Below are positions 9,178-18,165 of a DNA stretch of 64,000 nt, one piece after another. The first letter of the stretch is position 1. Each line of letters begins with the position of its first letter. Below the pieces are notes generated by a model, which saw only the letters and a list, made by a program, of their open reading frames with translations, made no database searches and was not told where the DNA came from. This stretch comes from Chitinophagaceae bacterium (GTDB lineage: Bacteria > Bacteroidota > Bacteroidia > Chitinophagales > Chitinophagaceae), in the NCBI GenBank assembly GCA_016720825.1, contig JADKJV010000003.1, forward strand, positions 124,001-188,000, in the 5' to 3' direction. Both the position numbers and the translations under genes were made by a program.

Positions 9178-10092
9178 TTACCTCTTTTGCCTTCCCAGCA
9201 CTATCCCCACCTTCAACTGTATCGTAAAGAAAGCATCCTTATTATTCGGGTTTCCGCGTTGTGCGCCAACGTCGGTAACGTGACCCGGGGTGAGTTCACC
9301 CTGGCGGTCAAATAACTGCTGGGCCAGTGCGGCCTGGCTGGGGGTAAGCATGGAATTGAAAACGCCGGGATCCACGTATGTGGTGCTGACGTCATCCAGA
9401 TAATCGGTATTGAGGAAACGGTGGACAAATTCGAGACGGGCCCTGAAAATAGAGTTGAGTTCATACCTCACGCCAAAACCGGCTGCAACATTGAGCTGGC
9501 TGAGTTTATAAGGCTGGGTACCAGTTAAGCCTTCTGCTCCCTGTCCTTCAGTATGCAGGGGTTGGAGCGCATACCATTGTCCGTTGAATTTAGTCCTTGG
9601 ATCAAATGAATAATAACCCACGCCAATTACTCCGTAAGGAGAGATGCGGGGAGGATCTTCGTCGTATGATTTGAAAAACAGGGGATGGATTTCAGCAGCG
9701 AGCTGGAGATCGGTAATCTTGCTCTTGAAACTGAGATTCCTTTCATAACGGCCGTACGTGGTTGTCTTAACGCTTTTTAAGATGCTGTCATAAGCCTGTA
9801 CTGTACCAAATGTTGCTTCCACTCTCACGGCTATCGCATCCCGGTATGTACCGGCCAGGTAAAACCCGGCAGCGGGTTTGGAGTTTTTCCAGTTAAGGTC
9901 TTTGATGAATTTCTTGCCGACACCTTTGCGGCCCCCCAGGTCTGTGAGGGCATTCATGATACCAAATGATCCGCCGACTTCAACAGTAAAATCAGAACCG
10001 AAATACCTGCTGTTTTCATAATAATACTGTGCATCAGCCTTCAAACCGGGGTACAGAGAGAGCGCAAATACAAATACCAGAATTTTTCTCAT
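9178..10092 (-). CDS. Outer-membrane beta-barrel protein (DUF6089-like)
   Basis: About 304 residues from the ATG at 10092 (MRKILVFVFALSLYPGLKADA, signal peptide); the frame is open one further TTG codon pair to 10098. After the signal it shows alternating amphipathic strands (VEVGGSFGIMNAL, GVIGVGYYSFDPR, LNVAAGFGVRYEL, FRARLEFVHRFLNTDYLDDVS) ending in a short Arg/Lys tail. This layout is typical of small OmpW/DUF6089-type barrels of the Bacteroidetes outer membrane. No enzymatic motif is seen and the function is unknown. Repeat A2 starts two bases after its stop. Confidence 0.7.
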   Translation of the reverse strand: MRKILVFVFALSLYPGLKADAQYYYENSRYFGSDFTVEVGGSFGIMNALTDLGGRKGVGKKFIKDLNWKNSKPAAGFYLAGTYRDAIAVRVEATFGTVQAYDSILKSVKTTTYGRYERNLSFKSKITDLQLAAEIHPLFFKSYDEDPPRISPYGVIGVGYYSFDPRTKFNGQWYALQPLHTEGQGAEGLTGTQPYKLSQLNVAAGFGVRYELNSIFRARLEFVHRFLNTDYLDDVSTTYVDPGVFNSMLTPSQAALAQQLFDRQGELTPGHVTDVGAQRGNPNNKDAFFTIQLKVGIVLGRQKR

Positions 10093-10245
10093 CCTCAAAT
10101 AATGATTTAACTACAACAACAAATTAGGGATTTGCAAAGGGTTGGATTGCCTAAAACGGGCTTGAAAAATAGGCATAAAATGCTTAGAAGCCATCTTTTC
10201 CGAAAAGTTTAATTATTGTGATTGTGGAAAACAAAATAGATTGTT

Positions 10246-10902
10246 TTACCCTGTTTTCCGGGTGGTGGTTTTCCGGTAAAAACTACAGAAATCACGGATT
10301 CCGCATTGGTCACATTTCGGGTTTCGGGCCAGGCAGGTGTAACGCCCGTGCAGGATCAGCCAGTGATGTGCCTTATGAATCAATTCTTCCGGAATATGCT
10401 TCACCAGGTGTTTCTCCACCGCCAGGGGCGTGGTGGCTGTAGCCGGTACCAGCCCGATACGATGGCTCACCCTGAACACATGCGTATCAACAGCCATATT
10501 TGGCTGCCGGTCAATCACCGAAGTAATAACGTTGGCTGTCTTCCTGCCCACACCGGGCAATTGAACCAGTTCATCAACCGTCATGGGAACCTTGCCCTCA
10601 AAATCATTTACGATTTTGCGGGCCATGCCAATCAGGTGCTTTGTTTTGTTGTTTGGGTAGGAAATACTTTTTATCAGGGGAAAGAGGTCGTCGAATTCAG
10701 CATGACTCATTGTTTGCACCGTGGGGTATTTATCAAAAATAGCCGGTGTGGTCATGTTCACTCTTTTGTCGGTGCACTGGGCCGACAGGATAACGGCAAC
10801 GAGCAACTGGTAAGGATCACCAAATAGAAGTTCGGTTTCGGCAACAGGCATGTTTGTATTGAAGTAATCAATAACAGCGCTGTATTTTTCTGCGCGGGTC
10901 AT
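10246..10902 (-). CDS. nth: Endonuclease III, DNA glycosylase/AP lyase
   Basis: 218 residues from the ATG at 10902; the frame is open further upstream, but the extra N-terminus does not fit the family and would cover the terminator at 10928-10955. It removes oxidised pyrimidines in base excision repair and nicks the abasic site. It has the helix-hairpin-helix LPGVGRKTANVI with catalytic Lys121, the catalytic Asp139 in AVDTHVFRV, and a complete C-x6-C-x2-C-x5-C iron-sulfur ligand set (Cys190, 197, 200, 206). Length and motifs match bacterial Nth exactly. Confidence 0.97.
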   Translation of the reverse strand: MTRAEKYSAVIDYFNTNMPVAETELLFGDPYQLLVAVILSAQCTDKRVNMTTPAIFDKYPTVQTMSHAEFDDLFPLIKSISYPNNKTKHLIGMARKIVNDFEGKVPMTVDELVQLPGVGRKTANVITSVIDRQPNMAVDTHVFRVSHRIGLVPATATTPLAVEKHLVKHIPEELIHKAHHWLILHGRYTCLARNPKCDQCGIRDFCSFYRKTTTRKTG

Positions 10903-10927
10903 ACTGCAAGTTAGGTGCTGCAGGTGC

Positions 10928-10955
10928 AAAAAAAAGCATCCCCGTTTGGAGATGC
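10928..10955 (-). terminator. Intrinsic terminator after the 77-residue gene
   Basis: Read on the minus strand, GCATCTCC and GGGGATGC form an 8-bp stem (one G-U pair) with a 4-base loop, followed by eight T residues (A run at 10928-10935). It ends transcription of the gene at 10979 just before nth starts, so nth probably has its own promoter or depends on readthrough. Confidence 0.8.
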
Positions 10956-10978
10956 ATTCAATCTTTTTAAGAGTCGGA

Positions 10979-11209
10979 TCAGGAAGCAAGTACTTGGTGT
11001 TCCCGTGCATAAGTCAGCACGTTTAACACCACTTCCGTACGGGGAGTTTCCGTGAGTTTGTCAAGCCGCTGAACTGATGCTTTCAGTACAGCAAGCTTTT
11101 CACGAAGCGTCCAGTCAGCTGCAAGAGCCGCTTCAATAGCAGCGGTTTCTTCTGTCGAAGTTTCTTTGTAGAGGTACAATAATAAATCCTCCGGGGTAAA
11201 ATTAGTCAT
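10979..11209 (-). CDS. Small acidic helical protein, unknown function
   Basis: About 76 residues from the ATG at 11209 (MTNFTPEDLLLYLYKETS). The pattern of an N-terminal LLLYLYxE segment, ETAAIEAALAADWTLREKLAVLKAS, then a helix with LDKL resembles the cytosolic N-terminal part of Bacteroidetes anti-sigma factors, here without a membrane segment. A dedicated terminator follows at 10928-10955, supporting a real, separately transcribed gene. No function can be given. Confidence 0.6.
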   Translation of the reverse strand: MTNFTPEDLLLYLYKETSTEETAAIEAALAADWTLREKLAVLKASVQRLDKLTETPRTEVVLNVLTYAREHQVLAS

Positions 11210-11314
11210 TGGCAAACCAGATTAGTTGTCCTAAAATAAATGTCCGTGATAGTAGAGATTGTGAAACGTCCGTATTATAAACGGGTGCCTGACTGCCTTA
11301 TTGTGTCTTTTGTA

Positions 11315-11625
11315 CTAATTCTTTGCTTTATCGGACTTTTCCGGTATCACGAATACTTCCTCTCCGTCTTTTTTCATGAGGTTTTCTTCGCGGGCGTATT
11401 TTTCCATGGTCGCGGGTTTCGTCTTAATCGCCTCTAATTCAGCCCGTAATATCTTATTTTCAGTCGTATAATGAGATTTGCTTTGCAGGTTTTTGCTGAG
11501 TTCATCCCGCCTTGCTTTCTGGGTGAAAAAGTCGTTTTTATCCAGGAAAAGCATGATTATACAGAATGCCGTAAAGCATATCAGGTATTTATTCCTGAGG
11601 ATGGATGGAATCCGGGGAGTTTCAT
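11315..11625 (-). CDS. FtsB/DivIC-family septum formation initiator, frameshifted
   Basis: The intact part (ATG at 11554, 79 residues) starts in the middle of a membrane helix. Reading upstream in the same frame gives ILRNKYLICFTAFCIIMLFLDKNDFF, clearly the missing transmembrane segment, but no start codon before a stop. An ATG at 11625 in another frame reads MKLP; adding one C to the C4 run (G4 on the plus strand, 11614-11617) joins the frames to MKLPRIPSILRNKYL and gives a 103-residue protein. Membrane helix plus coiled coil (HYTTENKILRAELEAIKT) is the FtsB/DivIC plan. It lies directly downstream of eno, a common partnership. The shift is most likely a sequencing indel. Confidence 0.75.
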
Positions 11626-11653
11626 GCTTTGGAGTTTTATAAAGCCCCGAAGC

Positions 11654-11684
11654 GAAATCTCATCATCGCAGATGATGAGATTTC
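11654..11684. terminator. 14-bp perfect hairpin between eno and the FtsB-like gene
   Basis: GAAATCTCATCATC (11654-11667) and its exact complement (11671-11684) form a 14-bp stem with a 3-base loop, extendable by AGC/GCT with one bulged base. It begins about 15 bases after the eno stop codon. No strong U run follows on the minus strand, so it may be a partial terminator, a processing site or an mRNA stabiliser. Confidence 0.5.
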
Positions 11685-11699
11685 TGCTTGGGGGTGAAA

Positions 11700-12992
11700 T
11701 TATTTGGAAACGAATTTAATCTTTCCTTTTGGATATACTGCGCTGCTGCCCAGTAATTCCTCTATACGGATCAGCTGGTTGTACTTGGCCATACGGTCAG
11801 TACGGGAAGCAGATCCTGTTTTAATCTGGCCGCAATTCAACGCTACTGCCAGGTCAGCAATGGTGGTATCTTCTGTTTCACCGCTGCGGTGGCTCATGAT
11901 CGTATTGTAACCATTGTGCTGAGCCAGTGTAACCGCATTGATCGTTTCTGTAACAGTTCCGATCTGGTTCACTTTTACCAGCAATGCGTTACCGATGCCT
12001 TTGTCAATACCCTGCTGTAAGCGGGTTACATTGGTAACGAACAGGTCATCACCCACGATCTGGCATTTATCGCCTACCAGTTCTGTAAGCATTTTCCACC
12101 CTGCCCAGTCATCTTCAGCCATACCGTCTTCAATACTGCAGATGGGATATTTCTTAACCCAGCTTTCCCAGTATTTAGCCAGTTGTTCGCTGCTCATTTC
12201 CTTGCCACTGCTTTTGTGGAATACATATTTTTTCTTCTTGCCGTCCCACAGTTCGCTGTTAGCTGCATCCATGGCAATTTTAACCTGGCTGCCTGTTTTA
12301 TATCCGGCTGCTTCAATAGCAATCAGTACTGTTTCAATGGCTTCTTCGTTACTCTGGATATTCGGGGCAAATCCGCCTTCATCACCTACGTTGGTGCTGT
12401 AACCTTTTTTCTTCAGTACGGTTTTCAGCGCATGGAAAATCTCCACACCCCAGCGAAGACCTTCACTGAAACTGGGAGCACCCACAGGCATAACCATGAA
12501 TTCCTGGAAATCAATTTTATTATCCGCATGTGCACCACCATTCAGGATGTTCATCATCGGGATGGGCAGTGTTTTGGAGTTCGTACCTCCGATATAACGG
12601 AAGAGTGGCAGACTGGCTTCTTCAGCAGCCGCTTTGGCCACCGCCATACTCACCGCGAGGATTGAGTTGGCGCCGAGTTTTCCTTTATTGGCAGTGCCAT
12701 CCAGCTGGATCATCATTTCGTCAATGCCGGTCTGGTCAGCCACATCATAACCCAGCAGGGAAGGGGCGATGATATCGTTTACATTCTTTACAGCTTTAAT
12801 AACACCTTTACCGCCGTATTTCTTTTTATCGTTATCACGCAGTTCAACCGCTTCGTGGATACCGGTACTGGCACCACTCGGAACCGCGGCCCTGCCCAGG
12901 GCACCTTCGTCTGTAATTACATCCACTTCCACAGTGGGGTTTCCTCTTGAATCGAGTATCTGTCGGGCGAAAATTTCAGCAATGTAGCTCAT
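11700..12992 (-). CDS. eno: Enolase
   Basis: 430 residues, full length. It interconverts 2-phosphoglycerate and phosphoenolpyruvate in glycolysis and gluconeogenesis, in the cytosol as an Mg-dependent dimer or octamer. Visible family motifs: ILDSRGNPTVEVDV at the N-terminus, GASTGIHEAVELRD, the metal ligand region SIEDGMAEDDW, the catalytic-lysine segment LLVKVNQIGTVTET, and the signature SHRSGETEDTTIADLAV with GQIKTGS after it. The ATG at 12992 is the standard start. Followed by a strong hairpin and the FtsB-like gene. Confidence 0.98.
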   Translation of the reverse strand: MSYIAEIFARQILDSRGNPTVEVDVITDEGALGRAAVPSGASTGIHEAVELRDNDKKKYGGKGVIKAVKNVNDIIAPSLLGYDVADQTGIDEMMIQLDGTANKGKLGANSILAVSMAVAKAAAEEASLPLFRYIGGTNSKTLPIPMMNILNGGAHADNKIDFQEFMVMPVGAPSFSEGLRWGVEIFHALKTVLKKKGYSTNVGDEGGFAPNIQSNEEAIETVLIAIEAAGYKTGSQVKIAMDAANSELWDGKKKKYVFHKSSGKEMSSEQLAKYWESWVKKYPICSIEDGMAEDDWAGWKMLTELVGDKCQIVGDDLFVTNVTRLQQGIDKGIGNALLVKVNQIGTVTETINAVTLAQHNGYNTIMSHRSGETEDTTIADLAVALNCGQIKTGSASRTDRMAKYNQLIRIEELLGSSAVYPKGKIKFVSK

Positions 12993-13050
12993 GATAATTT
13001 TTGGTTTACGTAAATAAATATTTTTCCGGCCGGGGCAATCGTTACGCTCT

Positions 13051-13959
13051 TCAGGAGTTTGTCGTTAGTTGCCTGAACACATCTTCCAGGCTTTTATTTT
13101 CACTGTGCAAAGAAACAATGTTGAGATTATGCTGCAAAGCCAATTCCATGATTTGTTTACGAAGTTGATCAGGATTCTCTGTTTCAAACAACCAGTTGTT
13201 GGCATCTGTATGCTGTACTTTCTTAGCGGCGGGTAAATGCTGCAGCAGGGCTTCATCCGTTTTTTCTGCAAAACTCACTTTCACCACGCCGGCAGATGCA
13301 CCGGCACGCAGATGACCTAATGTATCATTGGCCACCAGTTCACCCCGGTTGATAATAATCACCCGGTCGCAGATCGCTTCCACTTCCTGCAGGATATGCG
13401 AAGAAAATAAAACCGTTTTATTCTCACCCTGCCTGCGGATCACTTCCCTGATTTCAATAATCTGGTTGGGATCCAGTCCGGTGGTGGGCTCATCCAGTAT
13501 CAGCACTTCCGGGTCATGGATCAGCGCAGCGGCCAATCCAACCCGTTGTTTATATCCTTTTGATAACTGCCCTATTTTTTTATTGCTCTCCCTTTGCAGT
13601 CCGGTCAGTTCAATTACTGACTCAACTGCTTTGGCGGCATCTTTCACTTCATGCAATGCAGCCGCAAATCCCAGGTACTCGCGCACATACATATCATAAT
13701 AAAGGGCATTCAGTTCGGGGAGGTAACCGATTTTCTTTTTTACTGACAAGGGATCAGATTTCACAGGAATGCCGCATACAAATGCTTCACCGGCAGTGGC
13801 AGGCAGGTAGCCGGTAATAATTTTCATCGTAGTGGATTTGCCGGCACCATTCGGGCCGAGAAAGCCAACGATTTCGCCTTTATTCACTGTGAAAGAAATA
13901 TCGTTGACGGCTTTTTGTTCGCCGTACTGTTTGAGAAGGTTTCTGACTTCTATAGACAT
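13051..13959 (-). CDS. gldA: Gliding-motility-type ABC transporter ATP-binding subunit
   Basis: 302 residues. Walker A GPNGAGKST at about 35-43, ABC signature LSKGYKQRVGLAAAL, Walker B VLILDEPTTGLDP and the switch histidine in LFSSHILQEVE. A C-terminal extension follows that is typical of GldA/CcmA-type exporters. Overall sequence and length fit GldA, the ATPase of the GldA-GldF-GldG complex. gldF and gldG are not in this window, as is common in the phylum where gldA stands apart, so function in gliding or type IX secretion is inferred from similarity alone. A -7 box TAACTTTA (13970-13977, minus) precedes the ATG. Confidence 0.85.
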   Translation of the reverse strand: MSIEVRNLLKQYGEQKAVNDISFTVNKGEIVGFLGPNGAGKSTTMKIITGYLPATAGEAFVCGIPVKSDPLSVKKKIGYLPELNALYYDMYVREYLGFAAALHEVKDAAKAVESVIELTGLQRESNKKIGQLSKGYKQRVGLAAALIHDPEVLILDEPTTGLDPNQIIEIREVIRRQGENKTVLFSSHILQEVEAICDRVIIINRGELVANDTLGHLRAGASAGVVKVSFAEKTDEALLQHLPAAKKVQHTDANNWLFETENPDQLRKQIMELALQHNLNIVSLHSENKSLEDVFRQLTTNS

Positions 13960-13979
13960 AATGGATGGATAAAGTTACG

Positions 13980-15077
13980 TTATTTATCGTCATCCCTCAC
14001 GGCAGCCGCAATCCGGGAGTCTGCCGTGCCATAATATAGAAACCATTTTTGCTTATAATGCACCAGGCCTTCAATAAAACAAACCCGGTTTACCTGGCCG
14101 GTGATTTCATACGGTTTGTCGGGTTTCATAAACCAGCTCTCCATCCGGTGAAGCACTTTTCCCGGATTGGTTGAGTCCATGAGGATCTGCGAAGCCGCAT
14201 ACGTTCCTTCTGCCAGGGTGGAATCGCCTTTGGAAGGCACATTCCGGCTGTTATACAATAACCGGATCCCATATTCACAAAGCATGGCAGGCGGTCCGGG
14301 TTCCACCAGGTCGCTGTCGAACTTGCCGGCCCTCGGGCCAAAAACAACCTGTAAAGTTCCATCACTGTTTTCCACCGGTTCCCAGTGTATCAGGTCGGTT
14401 GAACGCGCCAGGAAAATATTGGTATCACCCCAGTACATCTGGTAATAGCCATTAATCTTTACGGCTATAATCCTTCCGGCAACATAACGGGATACAACTG
14501 AGCCCGATTTGCTCCAGGTGTTGATGTATTTTCCTTTACCCGCCTCACCGAATGCCAGCCCGTATTTGGTCCAATGGTATAAATCGGGAGAAGTAGCCAC
14601 CATCAGGCGGGCTTTATCTCCATCGTATGAAGTATAGTAGATATAATAAATCCCGGCGCTGTCTTCTACTACCCTTGGGTCTTCACAGCCACCTTCCCAT
14701 TCATATTTTTTCCAGGGATCATTATCAGGATACAATACCGGCTGGTCATGGCGGGTAAAACGCAGGCCATCTGTACTCCAGGCAATACCGATCCTGGATG
14801 TGCCGGCAAATTTTCCCACATTGTCTTCGGCCCGGTATAACATGAACACAGTATCGTGGCGAACTACTGCTGCAGGGTTGAAAACATCTTTTTCTTCCCA
14901 TTGCACAGGACCTGCCAGCGGGCAATTAAATATGGGAACCCGGTCCGGCAAAAGAATGGGATTGAGACTGTCTGCCTTTTTGAATTCTAACACCCAGTTA
15001 GATTCCTGTAACGGTTTTTTACCTGAAGAACAGGCAGCTAAAAAAGCGCATAAAAAAACAACCCGGAAATACTTCAT
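13980..15077 (-). CDS. GH130-like five-bladed propeller glycosidase lipoprotein
   Basis: About 365 residues from the ATG at 15077 (an in-frame ATG at 15086 is possible). A lipoprotein signal, FLCAFLAACSSG, puts Cys near residue 16 at the lipobox. The body shows GH43/GH130 clan propeller features: NPAAVVRHDTVFMLYRAED, IGIAWSTDGLRF, the segment GGCEDPRVV, WSKSGSV, and the closing FLYYGTADSRIAAA. GH130 enzymes cleave or phosphorolyse beta-mannosides, and an exported lipoprotein form suggests surface glycan processing. Substrate unknown; the acidic pair in CEDPR is conserved. A hairpin surrounds the start codon (see 15062-15093). Confidence 0.75.
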   Translation of the reverse strand: MKYFRVVFLCAFLAACSSGKKPLQESNWVLEFKKADSLNPILLPDRVPIFNCPLAGPVQWEEKDVFNPAAVVRHDTVFMLYRAEDNVGKFAGTSRIGIAWSTDGLRFTRHDQPVLYPDNDPWKKYEWEGGCEDPRVVEDSAGIYYIYYTSYDGDKARLMVATSPDLYHWTKYGLAFGEAGKGKYINTWSKSGSVVSRYVAGRIIAVKINGYYQMYWGDTNIFLARSTDLIHWEPVENSDGTLQVVFGPRAGKFDSDLVEPGPPAMLCEYGIRLLYNSRNVPSKGDSTLAEGTYAASQILMDSTNPGKVLHRMESWFMKPDKPYEITGQVNRVCFIEGLVHYKQKWFLYYGTADSRIAAAVRDDDK

Positions 15078-15093
15078 AAAAAGCATTTCCGGG
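15062..15093 (-). promoter_or_regulatory. Hairpin with the GH130 start codon in its loop
   Basis: On the mRNA strand CCCGGAAAT (15093-15085) and ATTTCCGGG (15070-15062) form a perfect 9-bp stem. The 14-base loop contains the ATG at 15077. Such a structure could limit ribosome access. Seen directly in sequence; a regulatory role is inference. Confidence 0.4.
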
Positions 15094-15111
15094 AAGTTAG
15101 TTCAAAGTCGC

Positions 15112-15747
15112 TTATAAATCTCCGTATTCGTATAACTGGTCAATGTGTGTGCCGGCCTCCATTTCACATACCGGTTTAATGATACCATCTTTCAGTCCAT
15201 ACACCCAGCCGTGTAGGTGGGGGCGCTGCTCATATTTCCAGGCCCGCTGGATGATAGATGTTTTGGCCAGGTTCAGCACCTGTTCCTGTACATTCAGTTC
15301 CACCAGCCGGTCGCAGCGGTGTTCTTCTTCTTTAATGGCATCCAGTTCTGGCCGGTGCAGCCTGTATACATCCTTGATATTGCGAAGCCACATGTTCAGC
15401 ACGGGTTTATAGTCCGCATTGGTAGTGGCCGCTTTGATACCACCGCAGCCGTAATGGCCGCAAACAATCACGTGTTTAACTTTCAGGTAGGTCACTGCAT
15501 AATCAAGCACACTCAGCAGGTTCACATCCGTATTGATCACCAGGTTGGCTACGTTGCGGTGCACAAATATTTCTCCAGGCTGCGTGCCGGTAATTTCATT
15601 GGCCGGCACCCGGCTGTCACTGCAGCCAATCCAGAGGAATTCAGGCGTCTGTATCCCGGAGAGCCTTGAAAAATATTCAGGATCATCAGCCAGTTTTTCA
15701 CCGGCCCATGCTTTATTCTCGAGTAATAATCTTTCGTATGAAAACAT
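15112..15747 (-). CDS. Beta-class carbonic anhydrase
   Basis: 211 residues. Reversible hydration of CO2 to bicarbonate with one zinc per subunit. The ligand and catalytic set is complete: Cys42, Asp44 and Arg46 in CSDSRVPANE, then His98 and Cys101 in CGHYGCGG. No signal peptide, so cytosolic. It lies 33 bases downstream of the SulP transporter on the same strand; the pairing of SulP with a beta carbonic anhydrase suggests bicarbonate uptake linked to interconversion (inference from known SulP-CA pairs and fusions). Confidence 0.95.
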   Translation of the reverse strand: MFSYERLLLENKAWAGEKLADDPEYFSRLSGIQTPEFLWIGCSDSRVPANEITGTQPGEIFVHRNVANLVINTDVNLLSVLDYAVTYLKVKHVIVCGHYGCGGIKAATTNADYKPVLNMWLRNIKDVYRLHRPELDAIKEEEHRCDRLVELNVQEQVLNLAKTSIIQRAWKYEQRPHLHGWVYGLKDGIIKPVCEMEAGTHIDQLYEYGDL

Positions 15748-15780
15748 ATACTTGCTTTAATAGTTATTTAATTGAACAGC

Positions 15781-17399
15781 TTAAGCTGGTTTTTGTTTGA
15801 GTTTCTGGTTCAGTTTTGTCAATGGGTTTGTTATTGTTACCGGTTCCTGGCCCGCAAATCCCTGTGATCTCACCGGATTGAATTTCAATTCTACGGTGAT
15901 CTCCCGCAGATGCGCATGCAGCATATAGTCTTCTATCACTTCCACCACATCCCTGTCTATAAAATCTGCACGGGAAGCATCAATGATTACTTTGGCTCCG
16001 TCGGGTACCTCTTCCAGTTTGTTCCTGAGCAAAGGTTTGTTCAGGAAAGATACATCCTTGCGCAAACGGAACAGGTAATTTTTCCCTTCATTGGCCATCG
16101 TGATCGCAGTCCTGAAGTTACTGCGGATTACGAAAAATAAGCCAACCCCGATACCAATCAGGACCCCTGTCAGCAGGTCTGTCCGCAGGATGGCCAGTAC
16201 CGTTACCACAAAAGGAACAAACTGGTCCCAGCCTTTTTTGTAAAATGATTTATACAAAGCGGGTTTGGTGAGTTTAAATCCGGTATAAACCAATACCGCC
16301 GCCAGTGCAGCTTTGGGAATCAGGTTCAACAGTGTGGGAATAAATGCAACAGCTACCAGTAATAAAATACCATGGTAAATGGTCGACATTTTAGTTCTTG
16401 CTCCTGCATTTACATTGGCAGAAGAACGCACAATCACACTGGTAACAGGCAATCCTCCAAAAAAACCGGAAACGATATTGCCAATACCCTGGGCTTTTAA
16501 TTCCCGGTTAGTAGGAGTCACCCTTTTGTAAGGGTCCAGTTCATCCACCGCTTCAATACTCAGCAGGCTTTCGAGGCTGGCTACCAATGCTAGCGTAAGC
16601 CCGATTACCCAAACCTGCGGATTCAGCCACTGGCTCCAGTCAGGCGCCGAGAAAAAGGAAAAGAATTCCTTCCCGGATGCTGCCACCGGCAGGCTTACCA
16701 TGTGTTCTGGATTGATGGCATAGTCTGAACCTGAGGATTTAAAAAATTCATGGATTCCTATGCCGAACAAAACAACAATCAACGGCGCAGGTATCAGTCT
16801 GATAAACCCTTTTTTACTGGCTGTAAATTTTTCCCAGAAAAACTGGAAGGCCAGTCCGCTTACTCCAATCAGCAAGGCAAGTGGTGTAATATAATTGAGC
16901 GCCTTTGCCAGTCCTGAGAAAGTATTTTCCTGGTCTGGCTGCATAAAATTCTCATCTCCTCAAAATCTTTATCATACCCGATCAGGTGCGGGATTTGTTT
17001 CAGGATCAGTATGAGACCAATAGCCGCCAGCATTCCTTTAATAACATTGTAAGGAATATAATCACCCACAATCCCGGCACGGAGAAAACCGAAGATCACC
17101 TGCAGTACGCCGCAGATAACAACGGATAATAGAAAAGCCTCAAAACCGGGCAACTTATCCAGTGAAGTGGCTACAATAGCAGTAAGGCCTGCAGCAGGTC
17201 CGCTAACACTCAGGTGTGATTTGCTGAAAAGGCCCACAACAATACCCCCGGTTATACCGGCAATAATACCGCTGAATAATGGTGCATTGGAGGCAAGTGC
17301 CACTCCTAAACACAATGGCAGCGCCACCAGGAAAACCACCACGGATGCGGGAATATCACCGGGCAGGCCTTTGATATAATCTTTTGCTCTGACAGACAT
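15781..17399 (-). CDS. SulP-family anion (bicarbonate/sulfate) transporter, frameshifted
   Basis: Two overlapping frames (N-terminal half ending at 16869, C-terminal half 15781-16944) together form one SulP protein of about 539 residues, with an ATG at 17399 (MSVRAKDYIKGLPGD). The N-part has the signature SVSGPAAGLTAIVA; the C-part has LASLESLLSIEAVDELDP and GGLPVTSVIVRSSANVNAGARTK. A C-terminal STAS domain contains VIIDASRADFIDRDVVE. The frames join if one base is added in the short tract at 16951-16961, giving a seamless reading through GYDKDF. The residues around the break are well preserved, so an assembly indel is likelier than decay. The adjacent carbonic anhydrase suggests bicarbonate as substrate. 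Confidence 0.85.
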
Positions 17400-17475
17400 A
17401 ATTAGTTTGATTGAATAAAATAAAATAATCACCGGGTCCCTTGCAGGACCGGCGGAAACAATGTGCAGTATGTTG

Positions 17476-17841
17476 TCAGATAAAATCCGGCGGAGGGGAA
17501 ATCAGTTCGCCGTAAAAGGCAATGTATAAGGGCGTGTTTACCGGGAAAGAATGTTTGATTTCTTTCGCAGAAAACGGGGTAGTGCCATCTGAGTGATGGA
17601 GATATTCTTCAGAAAAGCTGACTGAGTTGCCGGCTTTTTCTTCTGTGGGAGGATTGATCGGGTCAGCGCCTTCTTCTTCCTGCTGGCTTATGGGTTTTGC
17701 CTTCTCGTTTTGAATCTTCATTTCCTGGGCCCGCTGTACGAAAGGCATATTGATGGTCATCCAGAACAAGGCCAGGCACATCAGTATACTGCTGTGGCGG
17801 TGAAAACGGGTATATGTCTGGTTTCTGGTCACGGGTTGCAA
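17476..17841 (-). CDS. Hypothetical membrane-anchored or exported protein
   Basis: 121 residues with one hydrophobic helix (ILMCLALFWMTINMPFV, about 20-36) followed by a charged region with QQEEEGADPINPPTEE and a C-terminal part with SFSEEYLHH, NTPLYIAFYGELISPPPDFI. The start is uncertain: TTG at 17841 or GTG at 17832. No family is recognised. The ordered composition and position between two genes on the same strand support a real gene. Confidence 0.55.
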   Translation of the reverse strand: MQPVTRNQTYTRFHRHSSILMCLALFWMTINMPFVQRAQEMKIQNEKAKPISQQEEEGADPINPPTEEKAGNSVSFSEEYLHHSDGTTPFSAKEIKHSFPVNTPLYIAFYGELISPPPDFI

Positions 17842-17916
17842 AAATAGCTGTTCAGGCCATTAACAATACCGGAGGCCGGAAAGTTTACAAAACCTTTACA
17901 GTATTTGAGAAAAAAC

Positions 17917-18162
17917 TCAGAGTTGGGCGGATTTCTCAGGATTCCGGTCATATTCCCCCCTGAAAGCATACCAGCCGAAAATCATCAGTCCAAGGGCAAT
18001 CGGCGTGAAAATGGTGATGATGATGATCCAGATAACCGGGTTATTGATGTCTTTTTTCCCGGCAGGGTCAATATGATTCAGCGCACCATGTACCAGTGAG
18101 TATATCACTAAAGGTGCGAGCAGGAGCAGCAGGATGCCGATATATCTTCTGACAAAAGCCAT
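17917..18162 (-). CDS. Small two-helix membrane protein
   Basis: 81 residues with two transmembrane helices (IGILLLLLAPLVIYSLV and IWIIIITIFTPIALGLMIFGWYAF) joined by a short charged loop HIDPAGKKDINN. It starts only 3 bases after the MFS gene ends on the same strand, so it is probably co-transcribed and may be an accessory subunit of that transporter (inference). No known domain is recognised. Confidence 0.65.
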   Translation of the reverse strand: MAFVRRYIGILLLLLAPLVIYSLVHGALNHIDPAGKKDINNPVIWIIIITIFTPIALGLMIFGWYAFRGEYDRNPEKSAQL

Positions 18163-18165
18163 GGG

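Noticed and set aside
10218..10442. Plus-strand 74-codon ORF before nth
   Set aside because: Overlaps the nth coding sequence antisense and has no family features.
11315..11554. FtsB-like gene starting at the ATG at 11554
   Set aside because: This start would cut the membrane helix in half; the upstream frame encodes the missing helix, so a frameshift explains it better.
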